Source: Ktedonobacteria bacterium brp13 (lineage in GTDB: Bacteria > Chloroflexota > Ktedonobacteria > Ktedonobacterales > Ktedonobacteraceae). From it: DNA of 64,000 nucleotides. The position numbers were made by a program, and so were the translations under genes. The stretch covers positions 2,666,001 through 2,730,000 of the forward strand of contig AP024096.1 of the NCBI GenBank assembly GCA_015099395.1, in the 5' to 3' direction. This document shows, piece by piece, positions 26,064 through 34,048 of the stretch. Positions within the stretch are counted from its first letter, which is position 1, and every line of letters begins with the position of its first letter. The notes under the pieces were generated by a model. It saw only the letters and a list, made by a program, of their open reading frames with translations. It did not search any database and was not told the origin of the DNA.

Positions 26064-26738
26064 TTGACATTACTATTACGAGATTGGTTGCTGAATACAG
26101 CTGAAGCGACATTACAGCGTGAGGGAACACTGGATGCCTCTCACGACTTTGATCACATTGCACGTACACTGGCCCTTGCTGAGACGATTCAGCGGCACGA
26201 AGGTGGCAACCTGCCTACGATCCAGGCAGCGGTCGTCTTCCACGATATTGGACAGGAACGCGAACGCAAAGAAGGTGGCGATCATGCCCTGATCGGTGCT
26301 GAGATGGCGGCAGAGCTGTTGCGCGCTAGCCAGTTCCCACAAGAGCTGATACCGGCGGTCCAGCAAGCCATCCGCGAGCATCGTATGACTGGCAAGAGCC
26401 GACCAGGGACACTGGAAGGTCAGATCCTCTATGATGCCGACAAGATCGATTGCCTGGGCGCAATAGGGATCGCCCGGCTCTATACGATCACCGGTCGCTA
26501 CAATCAGAAAATCTACTCTGAGCTGCCACCCGAGATCGTTGAGCCGGTCGATCCTTTAACTGTCCGCGAGCTACGACGGCGTCCTGATTACTCGCCCAGT
26601 ATCGAGTTTCGTCTGCTCTTTGACGAGCTGCATAAACATATGACCACTGCAACCGGTCGCATCCTGTCCGAAGAGCGCTATACGTACATGGCGGACTTCT
26701 TCCTGCGTCTACAGCGCGAAGTCAAGGGCGAATTATAG
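26064..26738 (+). CDS. HD-domain phosphohydrolase
   Basis: A 224-residue metal-dependent HD protein. The metal ligands are visible as HDFDHIARTLALA (H...), AAVVFHDIGQERE (HD pair), AIREHRM and ILYDADKIDCLGAIGIARL (D). The layout is that of YedJ/YpgQ-type nucleotide or phosphate-ester hydrolases. It uses a TTG start at 26064 with only a weak ribosome site; no better in-frame start exists upstream of the HD core. Its stop is 1 bp from the end of the broken DUF1348 gene on the other strand. Confidence 0.8.
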   Translation: MTLLLRDWLLNTAEATLQREGTLDASHDFDHIARTLALAETIQRHEGGNLPTIQAAVVFHDIGQERERKEGGDHALIGAEMAAELLRASQFPQELIPAVQQAIREHRMTGKSRPGTLEGQILYDADKIDCLGAIGIARLYTITGRYNQKIYSELPPEIVEPVDPLTVRELRRRPDYSPSIEFRLLFDELHKHMTTATGRILSEERYTYMADFFLRLQREVKGEL

Positions 26739-26739
26739 T

Positions 26740-26859
26740 CTAGCGGTAGCGCCGCTCAGACTCCTCAATAGGATAATCATTCGCGCTCATATCGCGCCGC
26801 CGCATGAGGCCTTCGTCATCAAATTCCCAATGTTCATTGCCATGTGTGCGCATCCATCT
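26740..26859 (-). pseudogene. DUF1348 gene, C-terminal fragment (cut by IscB element)
   Basis: Read on the minus strand, this 120-bp piece encodes [20 protein letters not shown] followed by [13 protein letters not shown] and a stop. That is the C-terminal end of a DUF1348 NTF2-like protein, whose family ends in a similar WxRSYGNExWEFDxxGLMRRR run. The matching N-terminal part lies 3 kb away at 29872-30147 in the same orientation. Everything between is mobile DNA. About five codons at the break are not accounted for. Confidence 0.8.
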
Positions 26860-26868
26860 TTAAAAATC

Positions 26869-26916
26869 GCGTGATGCGGGTACCCCTTGGTTCACCTATG
26901 GGGAGGAGCATCACGC
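26869..26916. repeat. right-end hairpin of the IscB element
   Basis: GCGTGATGC (26869-26877) and GCATCACGC (26908-26916) form a perfect 9-bp stem, with ACCCC and GGGG pairing further in. The iscB TGA stop (26911-26913) lies in the right arm. Subterminal hairpins like this are the transposase recognition sites of IS200/605-type elements. Confidence 0.65.
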
Positions 26917-28185
26917 ACTCCTTTCTTGTGTGTATTCATAACCGTCCGCCCTGTGCAAACGGCGCATATACTTGGGGTGAATATCAAACTTTCCAAGACG
27001 AAAACTTGGGCGATGACGAATTGCAATGCGTCCCTGGGAGATTCTCTTCGGAGTGACGGCTTTTACCACGTCGCCTGTGCGATACCCCAGAAATGATCCT
27101 TTGCACTCTTTGTGCTGTTTCGGGAACCCGTAGGCATCCGTGACGCACATTTTTCGTCGTCCGTGACCAGTCGCCTTCACCAACAATGGAACCACTCCCC
27201 GCACTGAGAGTAGGAGCGGTGTACTCTTCCCTACATTCGCAGCATCGCACCAGTGGGTCTTGGGCATCTTGCGCGTCGTTCTGTTGAACTTCGTCAGCCC
27301 GCCCGAACCGCATTCAACCGGCAATCCCGTGACTTGTAAGCGTTCAAAGAGTGCCCAGCGTGTCACATTCACGGCTGCTGCATCCCTGAGCGGCTGCTTA
27401 GCCTGGGCCTGGATGCGCTTGAGCACCTCGGGTTTCTTTTTCAGAAAATCCTTGATGTCCTGCGTGCCTTTGGCGATATTGCACTTCTCACAGGCCAGAG
27501 CCAAATTGCTGATGCGATTCGTCCCACCTTTGGCACGCGGTACAATGTGCTCTACCTGTAAAGGAATATCTTTGGCTCCGCAGTAGGAGCATTGTCGTTC
27601 CCACTTTTCGAGCAGGTACTCGCGGATTTCATAGCTTGCGAGCGTCCCTTGTTGATATTCCACTCCTGATATTTCCGGGTGCTCCATCTGCTGAAGATCG
27701 AACTTGACGAGTTCCATGCTCATCGCGGTGATTGGACAATAGCGAGCAAGACGCAGTACCCATGTCAGAATGTTGTCGATCCTACTTTCTAACGAGGGTG
27801 GTAGCCAACCCTTCTTTCTGTTCTTCCGGTTGGACCAGCGTGGCTTTCGGTAGCGTGTTTTTCGCTGTCTGCGTCCTCTGCGTACCCCCCGACGATCATC
27901 GAGGGCCGACTTGATCGCCTGTCCACGATGCGTGAGTTCTGCGGCAAAAACGACTTCGCCTGTTGCATCATTGACGACCGCAATGCCAGTGGTCTTCGAG
28001 CCGGGATCAAGCTTGACCCGTAGCGGCTTGACTTCAGGCTGCTCGACCACTCGCTTTAAGACGATGGTGAATGGATACATGCGGTACACGGACGCTTTGC
28101 CCTGTTTCAAGAGCAGACGTGCGCGGGCCGGATGCACCGGGTTTAACGGCTTACAAAAACTGTCGATCACGAATACATTGCTCAA
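26911..28185 (-). CDS. iscB: IscB RNA-guided HNH/RuvC nuclease
   Basis: A 424-residue intact IscB, the transposon-encoded ancestor type of Cas9. It has an N-terminal PLMP-like domain (KPLNPVHPARARLLLKQGKA, 12-31), RuvC-I with D60 (KLDPGSKTTGIAVV), and an Arg-rich bridge helix (~98-125, RRGVRRGRRQRKTR). RuvC-II has E158 (SMELVKFD). The inserted HNH domain (~198-240) has CSYC/CEKC zinc pairs and catalytic H213 in QVEHIVP. RuvC-III has H311/D314 (THWCDAANVG), and a C-terminal target-recognition part follows. It starts at TTG 28185 with AGGAGG six bases upstream. With an omega-RNA it would cut DNA matching the guide. All catalytic residues are present, but its RNA locus has been altered by IS4. 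Confidence 0.93.
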   Translation of the reverse strand: MSNVFVIDSFCKPLNPVHPARARLLLKQGKASVYRMYPFTIVLKRVVEQPEVKPLRVKLDPGSKTTGIAVVNDATGEVVFAAELTHRGQAIKSALDDRRGVRRGRRQRKTRYRKPRWSNRKNRKKGWLPPSLESRIDNILTWVLRLARYCPITAMSMELVKFDLQQMEHPEISGVEYQQGTLASYEIREYLLEKWERQCSYCGAKDIPLQVEHIVPRAKGGTNRISNLALACEKCNIAKGTQDIKDFLKKKPEVLKRIQAQAKQPLRDAAAVNVTRWALFERLQVTGLPVECGSGGLTKFNRTTRKMPKTHWCDAANVGKSTPLLLSVRGVVPLLVKATGHGRRKMCVTDAYGFPKQHKECKGSFLGYRTGDVVKAVTPKRISQGRIAIRHRPSFRLGKFDIHPKYMRRLHRADGYEYTQERSA

Positions 28186-28197
28186 GTTGAGCCTCCT

Positions 28198-28397
28198 ATT
28201 GCTAGGGTGTTGTTTGCCTCGTCAATCTTCGGGAGGGTTTATCGTCCAACACACTGGGTTAACCCTGTAGCCCTGTTTAATGTGGGACCGTAGAGCAGCG
28301 GGCTGGCATGCACCCGTTGGTACCTATTTCTTCCCGAAGGGAGCACTATCGCTAGTGCTAAGACTGGTCAGGTGTGGACTTACTTGCGCAAGCCCCC
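28198..28397 (-). ncRNA. probable omega-RNA scaffold of the IscB element
   Basis: The ~200 bp between the left-end hairpin and the iscB ribosome site is non-coding and rich in short hairpins when read on the minus strand: CTTGCGCAAG, GCACTAGCGATAGTGC, TCCCTTCGGGA and GGGTTAACCC. IscB omega-RNAs are transcribed from exactly this position (5' of iscB, same strand), with the guide at their 5' end taken from the flank of the element. Here the DNA immediately 5' of the scaffold is the IS4 element (28408-29851) instead of the original flank. The RNA ends are inferred, not seen. Confidence 0.7.
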
Positions 28398-28407
28398 GGA
28401 TTTATCC

Positions 28408-29851
28408 CTGATTCTTACCCACATTTTACAAAGTGATAAAATGCAGGATGAACAAACAAGACATACTGGATCCTAAAAGCTGGGCCGAGCGAACCTTTGG
28501 GACGGTCCAACTGCACGATATGCGTCGAACGAGACGAGCAGTGCATGTGTCGGCCTGCTTGGCAGAAAATCCACTGGGGTCTCTGCCCACTCAAATGCAC
28601 TCCTGGAAAGAGATGAAAGCCTTGTATCGTTTGCTTAACGAACCCGATGTGACCTTTGCGGAACTGATACAACCACATGTGCAGCAGACAAAAGAACAAG
28701 CCAACACCTCTGCGGTGACCTTGTTGGTCCAAGATACGACCGATATTGATCTGTCGCATCGCCACAAAATCAGCGGTGTCGGGCAAATTGGCAATGAACG
28801 TGGGCGCGGATTTTTTGTGCAAACAGTGCTTGCGGTCTGCCCTCATCCTGAGGGGCGAGAAGTGCTTGGATGTTTGGCACAAGAACCATTCGTGCGTGTA
28901 CCTGCTCCCAAAGGGGAACAACGCCATCAACGCCTCAAAAGAGAAGAACGGGAAACGGACGTCTGGATGCGCCAGGTGCTGGCGATTGGGACGCCCGATC
29001 CAGGAAAGATCTGGGTTCATGTGGGCGATCGAGGTGCCGATATGTTCCCCTTTTTTCAGACGTGTCAGCAGACGAAGACCCACTTTTTGGTCCGGGCAGC
29101 CCAAAACCGCCGCATCGAGCATGAGGATGAAGAGATTGCCTACTCGTTGATGCGGACACGATCCTGGTTGAGCCAAGCAAGCCGTCCATTCGAGATCCCC
29201 GCTCGGCATGGACACCAAGCTCGCGAGACCCAACTCCAGATGGCGTTTGGACAGATGACGCTCTTGCCTCCGCGCAATGAACCGCAAGCGAGCCAAGACC
29301 CGATGCCGGTGTGGGTCGTTCGCGTGTGGGAAGAACACGCTCCTGAAGGCGAAAAGCCACTGGAATGGGTGCTGTTGACCTCGGTTCCGACAACGACGAT
29401 GGAACAGGCGTGGGAGCGCGTCGAGTGGTACAAGCATCGTTGGTTGGTTGAAGACTATCATCAGTGTCTCAAAAGTGGGTGTCGCATTGAAGAGCGGCAA
29501 TTGCAACAGGTTGACAGCCTGATCCGTTTGTTGGGATTCTTGTCCCCGCTGGCTATTCGCTTGTTGCAAGTACGTGAGCTCGCGCGCGTTGATCCAGAGC
29601 GCCTGGCTTCTGAGGTCATCGATCCTCTGATGCTTGCTGTATTGGCTGAGCGCTCTGACCAATCGCCGACCACCATGACGTTGAGCACATTTTGGATCGA
29701 GATAGCACGCCTGGGTGGGTACCTGGCTCGTGCCTCTGACGGCCCTCCCGGATGGCGAACCATCTGGAAAGGGTGGCTCTTCTTGCAGACACTTCTTGAG
29801 GGCGTTCAACTGGCTTTTCACCTCCGTTTGTAAAATGTGGGTAAGAATCAG
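28408..29851 (+). mobile_element. IS4-family insertion sequence with 10-bp target duplication
   Basis: A 1444-bp complete IS. The 25-bp terminal inverted repeats (28408-28432 and 29827-29851) are perfect and begin CTGATTCTTACCCACATTTT. They are flanked by the direct repeat GGATTTATCC at 28398-28407 and 29852-29861. It carries one transposase gene. The target duplicated is the loop/upper stem of the IscB element's left-end hairpin, so this insertion is younger than the IscB element. Confidence 0.93.
28448..29833 (+). CDS. IS4-family transposase (Tn5-like)
   Basis: A 461-residue DDE transposase from the ATG at 28448 (an upstream GTG at 28433 would start inside the inverted repeat). It opens WAERTFGTVQLHDMRRTRRA, the N-terminal DNA-binding block of Tn5-type proteins. 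The catalytic residues are in VQDTTDID (D), HVGDRGADMF (D) and the YREK-like YKHRWLVEDYHQCLKSGCRI with the final Glu. It is full length and undamaged, and its stop lies inside the right inverted repeat. A long antisense frame across the gene is only a shadow. Confidence 0.92.
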   Translation: MNKQDILDPKSWAERTFGTVQLHDMRRTRRAVHVSACLAENPLGSLPTQMHSWKEMKALYRLLNEPDVTFAELIQPHVQQTKEQANTSAVTLLVQDTTDIDLSHRHKISGVGQIGNERGRGFFVQTVLAVCPHPEGREVLGCLAQEPFVRVPAPKGEQRHQRLKREERETDVWMRQVLAIGTPDPGKIWVHVGDRGADMFPFFQTCQQTKTHFLVRAAQNRRIEHEDEEIAYSLMRTRSWLSQASRPFEIPARHGHQARETQLQMAFGQMTLLPPRNEPQASQDPMPVWVVRVWEEHAPEGEKPLEWVLLTSVPTTTMEQAWERVEWYKHRWLVEDYHQCLKSGCRIEERQLQQVDSLIRLLGFLSPLAIRLLQVRELARVDPERLASEVIDPLMLAVLAERSDQSPTTMTLSTFWIEIARLGGYLARASDGPPGWRTIWKGWLFLQTLLEGVQLAFHLRL

Positions 29852-29871
29852 GGATTTATCCGTGGGGTTCC

Positions 29872-30147
29872 TGACTCGTACTCGAAACGCACCGAGATAC
29901 GATTGTCAGTGTAACACCACAACTCTTTCATCAGGCGATAGTCCAATTCTTTGGCCCATTTTCGCCTGAGAAAGGCTTTGATCTCCTCTCGACCTGTCAT
30001 GAACTCCGTCCGGTTGCGCCATTGAGAATCAGGGGTGTACGCCAGAGCAACCCGCTCCGGATCACGGCTGTTCCAGTCGTCTTCGGCAGCTTTGACTTTC
30101 AGGAGGGCTGTTTCGTGTGTAAACGGCGGTTTCAGTACTGTTTGCAT
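29872..30147 (-). pseudogene. DUF1348 (NTF2-like) gene, N-terminal fragment
   Basis: The first ~92 codons of a DUF1348 protein: [40 protein letters not shown], then [20 protein letters not shown] and [11 protein letters not shown]. The frame then runs into element DNA and stops at 29848. The C-terminal part is at 26740-26859. Family members are small SnoaL/NTF2-fold proteins of unknown function, about 150-160 residues long. The gene start (ATG 30147, GGAGAAT upstream) is intact, so a truncated protein could still be made. Confidence 0.8.
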
Positions 30148-30233
30148 GCATATTCTCCTTCCTCTGAGAAGTGAACTCTTCTATAACAGTAACTCAATTT
30201 ATACACACAGTAAAATACGTTTCAACTTACATA

Positions 30234-31583
30234 TTAAAATAGTTCTCCGAGTAAGACAATATAGTTGAACGATGCTCGCATGGTTGTTGGAGCTGTCAGG
30301 TGAACGGTAAAGCCAAACTGCGGCTGGAGCGTGATATATTGCACAACGACCGGGCCAGGATTCGATGTCAGGGTAATCAAGACGACGCTGTGCTCGGTCA
30401 CATACGAGTTGGCAACCGTCACATCACTCTGTCCATCCGCAAAGAAGCCAGTGCCCGAGAGCGCTCCACGTGCCGCTACGTCGAGCATCCCCTTATACGC
30501 AACATCAGCTTCAGCCTCACTGCTCTGCTGTACTTCAGGCGAGATCGCCGGTATCTGAGTTTTAGTGACCGGTATCGACTCACGACGCGGTGGCAGCACA
30601 ACTGCCAGCTCTGCATTCGTCTGCGTACTCAACGCACTCTGAACACTCTGAACGCTCTGAACGCTCGCTTGCACCAGAGATTGCAGCGGTATGGGTAGTT
30701 CTTGCTGCTCTGGTAGTTCTTGCTGCTCTAGCTGCTTTTGCTCTACGACCTGAGGCGGTCTCACCTTCTCTGCCTGTCTTGCTGACTGCTTAGGGACCAC
30801 CTCCAGGCGTACACGCGTGCTACGACCAGCCAGCCGCTTCTTTTGTGCCGCCTCTGTTATCTGTTGACTACGCTCACTCGGTCGCACACGTGCAAGCACG
30901 CCGGTCTGAGCCTTCAAAGATCCGGCTCCTGAACCTGCATATGGATAATTATTCAGCTCTGGCGAGGGCGGAAATTCACGTACGATCTCACGTGACGAGA
31001 GCTCACCGGTCGTCGAGGCGGTACAAACTTCAATGTCGGCGATGGCAGCTAACGAGGAGGCCTTCTGTCCCATGTACGGCTGCATGGCCTGATGATCAGC
31101 ATCAGAGAGCAAGGGATGGAGCGGACCAGTCTTCCCGCTCTGCTCATGGTCCGCTGACATATCCCACGCAGAGAAAGAGGATGTCAGGCGCTGGGCAAAA
31201 CGCAACAAGGAACTTGTATCGCTTGCCTTATGCGCCACAGGATTTGCAGTGGGATACCGCCTGCCCGCCGTCTCAGAAGGTCCATCAGCATGCAGCAGCG
31301 CGGCAGACTCATCCTGTGCCACCATCTCACTCCCCTCACGCCCGGCATGCATCGCTCTGATCGTGCGCGATTGCAAACTCAAACGCGGAGGAAAGATACC
31401 CTTTTCGGGCTGCGCAAGAGAGGTACTCGAAGGTTCATCATCCTCATCCGACCAGAATAACTCCTGCAAGATCGGATCATCCAACGCCTCCTCAACCGAA
31501 AGCGAAAGATCCTGCCGCTGCCGGGCACTACGCGCTAACCATACCTGCTGATCGTGCTCATCCTGTTCTTCTTTTACATCCAT
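30234..31583 (-). CDS. hypothetical protein, disordered with small C-terminal domain
   Basis: About 449 residues from the ATG at 31583 (GGAGGGG five bases upstream). Residues 1-~340 are low-complexity and charged: an acidic N-terminus (VEEALDDPILQELFWSDEDD), then Ser/Gln/Arg-rich stretches with QELPEQQELP and SVQSVQSVQS simple repeats. The last ~90 residues look like a compact beta domain (VVLITLTSNPGPVVVQYITL, FGFTVHLTAPTTMRASFNYI) and end with LLGELF. No signal peptide or helix pair for the membrane is present, and I do not recognise the family. It may be a scaffold with a C-terminal interaction domain. Confidence 0.5.
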   Translation of the reverse strand: MDVKEEQDEHDQQVWLARSARQRQDLSLSVEEALDDPILQELFWSDEDDEPSSTSLAQPEKGIFPPRLSLQSRTIRAMHAGREGSEMVAQDESAALLHADGPSETAGRRYPTANPVAHKASDTSSLLRFAQRLTSSFSAWDMSADHEQSGKTGPLHPLLSDADHQAMQPYMGQKASSLAAIADIEVCTASTTGELSSREIVREFPPSPELNNYPYAGSGAGSLKAQTGVLARVRPSERSQQITEAAQKKRLAGRSTRVRLEVVPKQSARQAEKVRPPQVVEQKQLEQQELPEQQELPIPLQSLVQASVQSVQSVQSALSTQTNAELAVVLPPRRESIPVTKTQIPAISPEVQQSSEAEADVAYKGMLDVAARGALSGTGFFADGQSDVTVANSYVTEHSVVLITLTSNPGPVVVQYITLQPQFGFTVHLTAPTTMRASFNYIVLLGELF

Positions 31584-32050
31584 TGTCCCCTCCAGATGAC
31601 ACCTACAAAGACTGTGCGACACATGTTGAAATACTCAGAGGCAGTATAACACATATGGCGAAAATTCCTGCCCGAATAGCACATTTGTACATAACATACG
31701 ACATGCAAAAACAGAGGTTCCGCACGCTTTATCTGTGTTAAAGCAGATAGGCAGTGAAAATAAGCACGCCGTGGCTACTGCAACGTACCAGTTCCACGAC
31801 AGCGGTCTTCACAAAGATTGAGCCTGCAGGTTCTCCGTCTGATGATAACTTCCTGGTAGCTGCTGGTCACTCGCTGTCTGCAGCTACCAGAGCCACGATT
31901 GCCCATTCTACCAGCCTTGTGCTAGTTTCCTTGTGAGGAAGAGCTCATCTCATTGACTTGAGACCCTCACTGTCGCGTTTTTCCTCTTCATACGACTTAT
32001 GCTACGATGGGTCTCACCGTTTCTGACCCTACACCCTCTGAGGAGAATGT
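31584..32050. other. intergenic between divergent genes, no gene seen
   Basis: Holds the leader of the hypothetical gene on one side and of the ECF sigma gene on the other. The short frame at 31754-31936 has no ribosome site. No strong hairpin or repeat was seen. Confidence 0.4.
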
Positions 32051-32596
32051 ATGCAACCACTTGATACAGATGAACTGCAAAACGTGGAAAAGAGCATGCT
32101 TTATGAGCGCTTTGCAGAAACGCTTCTGGCCTCTTTATGCCAGCAGGTTTCTAATCGGCAGGACGCCGAGGATCTCTTGCTGGAGGTCTTTCTGGCTGCG
32201 CTCCAGAACACGTCGCTTGCCAGATTCCCAGCCAGGCGCCAATTGGCCTGGTTGCGACGTGTGGCCCGAAACAAGGTCATCGATCACTACCGGCATCGAG
32301 CACTTTTCACCATCCAGCCGTTAGGACAAGTACAGGAAATTGAAGACCTGAGCTTGACGCCTGAACAACAAGCTGAAAAGCAAGAAAAGTGGACATGGCT
32401 CTTGCAGGCGATCGAGCACCTTACCCCAGTTCAACGAGAATTGGTTCGACTGCGTTATGTTCAAGAATTGCGTCTTACCCAAATTGCAGCCCTGATGGAG
32501 AAACCTGAAGGAACTGTGCGGAAAATGCTTTCGCGAACATTGCGCCATTTAAAAACGTTGTACGAACAGGATGAAAGGAGAGCGAATCATGAGTGA
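32051..32596 (+). CDS. ECF-type RNA polymerase sigma factor
   Basis: A 181-residue sigma-70 family protein with region 2 (RQDAEDLLLEVFLAALQ, then LAWLRRVARNKVIDHYRHRA) and region 4 (LTPVQRELVRLRYVQELRLT and PEGTVRKMLSRTLRHLKTL). Only these two regions are present, as in ECF sigma factors. It starts at ATG with GAGGAGAATGT upstream. Its 3' end overlaps the next gene by 8 bp, the usual coupling of sigma and anti-sigma genes. It would direct polymerase to stress or envelope genes on release from its partner. Confidence 0.88.
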   Translation: MQPLDTDELQNVEKSMLYERFAETLLASLCQQVSNRQDAEDLLLEVFLAALQNTSLARFPARRQLAWLRRVARNKVIDHYRHRALFTIQPLGQVQEIEDLSLTPEQQAEKQEKWTWLLQAIEHLTPVQRELVRLRYVQELRLTQIAALMEKPEGTVRKMLSRTLRHLKTLYEQDERRANHE

Positions 32597-33626
32597 TGAT
32601 TTGGTACCTGAAGAGGAGAAGCAAGAATATAACCAACTGCTGACAATTCTCCGGTCTTCTTCACAAAGGCGAGTTCCAATCGTAGCCAGAGAGCAGGCGC
32701 AGATCATTGCACAAGTGCGAGAACGCTTAGCGCAGACCATGTCCGCGCCCTCTCTTTCCAACGTGGGTTCATTCACACAGCAACGCAAGTTCGGACTTCA
32801 CACACCAACGAGGCCAGCGAGCAAATCCACGCGGTTGGTTACCAATCTCCTGGTCGCGCTGGTGGTGATTGGACTCATCCTTGGGTCCTGGGCACTCTTC
32901 AGGGCTGATCCGTTTTCAAACGGCGCTGCTGCCCCCCAATCCGTCTCTGTCTCTGGACCAGGTCCTACCGCTCAGACTCAGGCTCATGGTCTGGAGGCAT
33001 CAATGCGCGTGCTGATTGGTGGACCATACTTCCTCAGCGAACTGCTTCCCATCGATGTCTCGCTGACGAACCATACACACCAGCCTGTCTTTCTTGATGG
33101 CATCAATCGTACAGCCGATCTGTGCTTCTCCTCTGCGCTGATGGTGCAGGTAACAGCAGGTAGCAATCCATCCTTTTCCTTCCCGAAACTCGATGTTGCC
33201 TGCACCCAACCAGCGTTTATGCTTGAGGTGAAGCCTGGCCAAACAATCACGATTCACCAATATATCCCCCTGACCAGGAGCAGAGAGGTAACGTTGACCA
33301 TGGGTCCATCCTCTCATGATTTAGCTGACCCACTTGCTGGACACTGGCCCACGATCCATATACAGGTCAATTCGCAGGTTCCCCAGGATCGCGCACTCTC
33401 TCTCCAGAAGCAACAGAAACAGGTCATAATCGACATGCCAGCAGGCGCGAAGGCTCATCTGCTCTACATGCAAACCATCACCTGTGAGAATTATCTCGAT
33501 AGTAGTAGCGATCAATGGACGCCTCTTTCGGCAACCGTACTGCATGAACCAACTTGTCCCACAACGCATCCACACTGGGGATATATCGTGAGCGCTCCTG
33601 GTTATTCAATTGTCTCAGGCAGTTAG
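32589..33626 (+). CDS. probable membrane-bound anti-sigma partner
   Basis: A 345-residue protein from the ATG at 32589 (AAAGGAGAGCGAATC upstream). The N-terminal ~95 residues are cytoplasmic and polar, followed by one helix (LVALVVIGLILGSWALF, ~100-116) and an outer domain of ~230 residues. The outer part looks like beta-sandwich repeats (LPIDVSLTNHTHQPVFLDGI, VKPGQTITIHQYIPL) with several cysteines. It has no visible zinc anti-sigma HxxxCxxC motif. Its gene overlaps the sigma gene, so an anti-sigma role is inferred from context rather than from a recognised domain. Confidence 0.6.
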   Translation: MSDDLVPEEEKQEYNQLLTILRSSSQRRVPIVAREQAQIIAQVRERLAQTMSAPSLSNVGSFTQQRKFGLHTPTRPASKSTRLVTNLLVALVVIGLILGSWALFRADPFSNGAAAPQSVSVSGPGPTAQTQAHGLEASMRVLIGGPYFLSELLPIDVSLTNHTHQPVFLDGINRTADLCFSSALMVQVTAGSNPSFSFPKLDVACTQPAFMLEVKPGQTITIHQYIPLTRSREVTLTMGPSSHDLADPLAGHWPTIHIQVNSQVPQDRALSLQKQQKQVIIDMPAGAKAHLLYMQTITCENYLDSSSDQWTPLSATVLHEPTCPTTHPHWGYIVSAPGYSIVSGS

Positions 33627-33767
33627 ATAGCCTGATCTCCTTTTATACATCTGGGGAGGACTCGGAATGAAAGATGAGTCCTCCGTTGCACGATCAAACG
33701 CTATCTCAAGCAACAACGAGAGATTGGTCACCTCTCCCCCAAGCCGATTCCAGGCCGCCCAGCCAGG

Positions 33768-33899
33768 AAAGGAGCACGTGTACGTCAGGCCATTGAAGCG
33801 AAAGGCTGTCTTCTGTTGTATTTGCCATCTTACTCGCCGGATCTCTCGCCCATCGAAGAAGCGTTCTCCAAACTGAATAGGAAATTTGTCTTATACTGA
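33768..33899 (+). pseudogene. IS630-family transposase fragment
   Basis: A 43-codon remnant reads KGARVRQAIEAKGCLLLYLP, then SYSPDLSPIEEAFSKLNR. This is the C-terminal DDE block of IS630 transposases (LPxYSPDLxPIE) with the final catalytic Glu. The upstream frame is broken and no terminal repeats were found. It lies between the anti-sigma partner and the CoxG-like gene. The longer frame at 33667-33876 is in another phase and not real. Confidence 0.75.
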
Positions 33900-34048
33900 T
33901 TTTGGACTTGAAAGTATCGCCAGAAACCGTTACAATAGAGCCTGATCTACTAGATCAGCGTTAGCAGATGTAGATATACAACTGCGACAAACTATGACGT
34001 TGGTGGGACGTTGCTATTTCTGAAGAAATTAAGGAAGGATTTTCCTAA

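Larger units (their letters stand above)
26860..29871 (-). mobile_element. IscB (ISC, IS200/605-like) element, itself split by an IS4 element
   Basis: The element lies inside the DUF1348 gene. Its right-end hairpin (26869-26916) overlaps the iscB stop codon. iscB follows on the minus strand, then the probable omega-RNA locus (28198-28397) and a left-end hairpin made of CCCCACGGATAAATCCGGGG once the IS4 insertion is removed. It carries no TnpA transposase, so any movement would need one in trans. No target duplication is expected for this class. The boundaries given are those where DUF1348 homology stops and may be off by a few bases. Confidence 0.75.

Noticed and set aside
26869..28397. Reading the HNH/RuvC gene as TnpB, Cas9 or a plain restriction HNH nuclease
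   Set aside because: It has the PLMP-like start, an HNH inserted in split RuvC, no REC lobe and about 424 residues, which together define IscB.
28415..29821. 468-residue open frame antisense to the IS4 transposase
   Set aside because: It mirrors the transposase codon pattern, has no ribosome site or family motif, and the transposase on the other strand is clear with all catalytic residues.
33667..33876. 69-residue frame after the anti-sigma partner
   Set aside because: The coding signal here is in another phase and matches an IS630 transposase tail.
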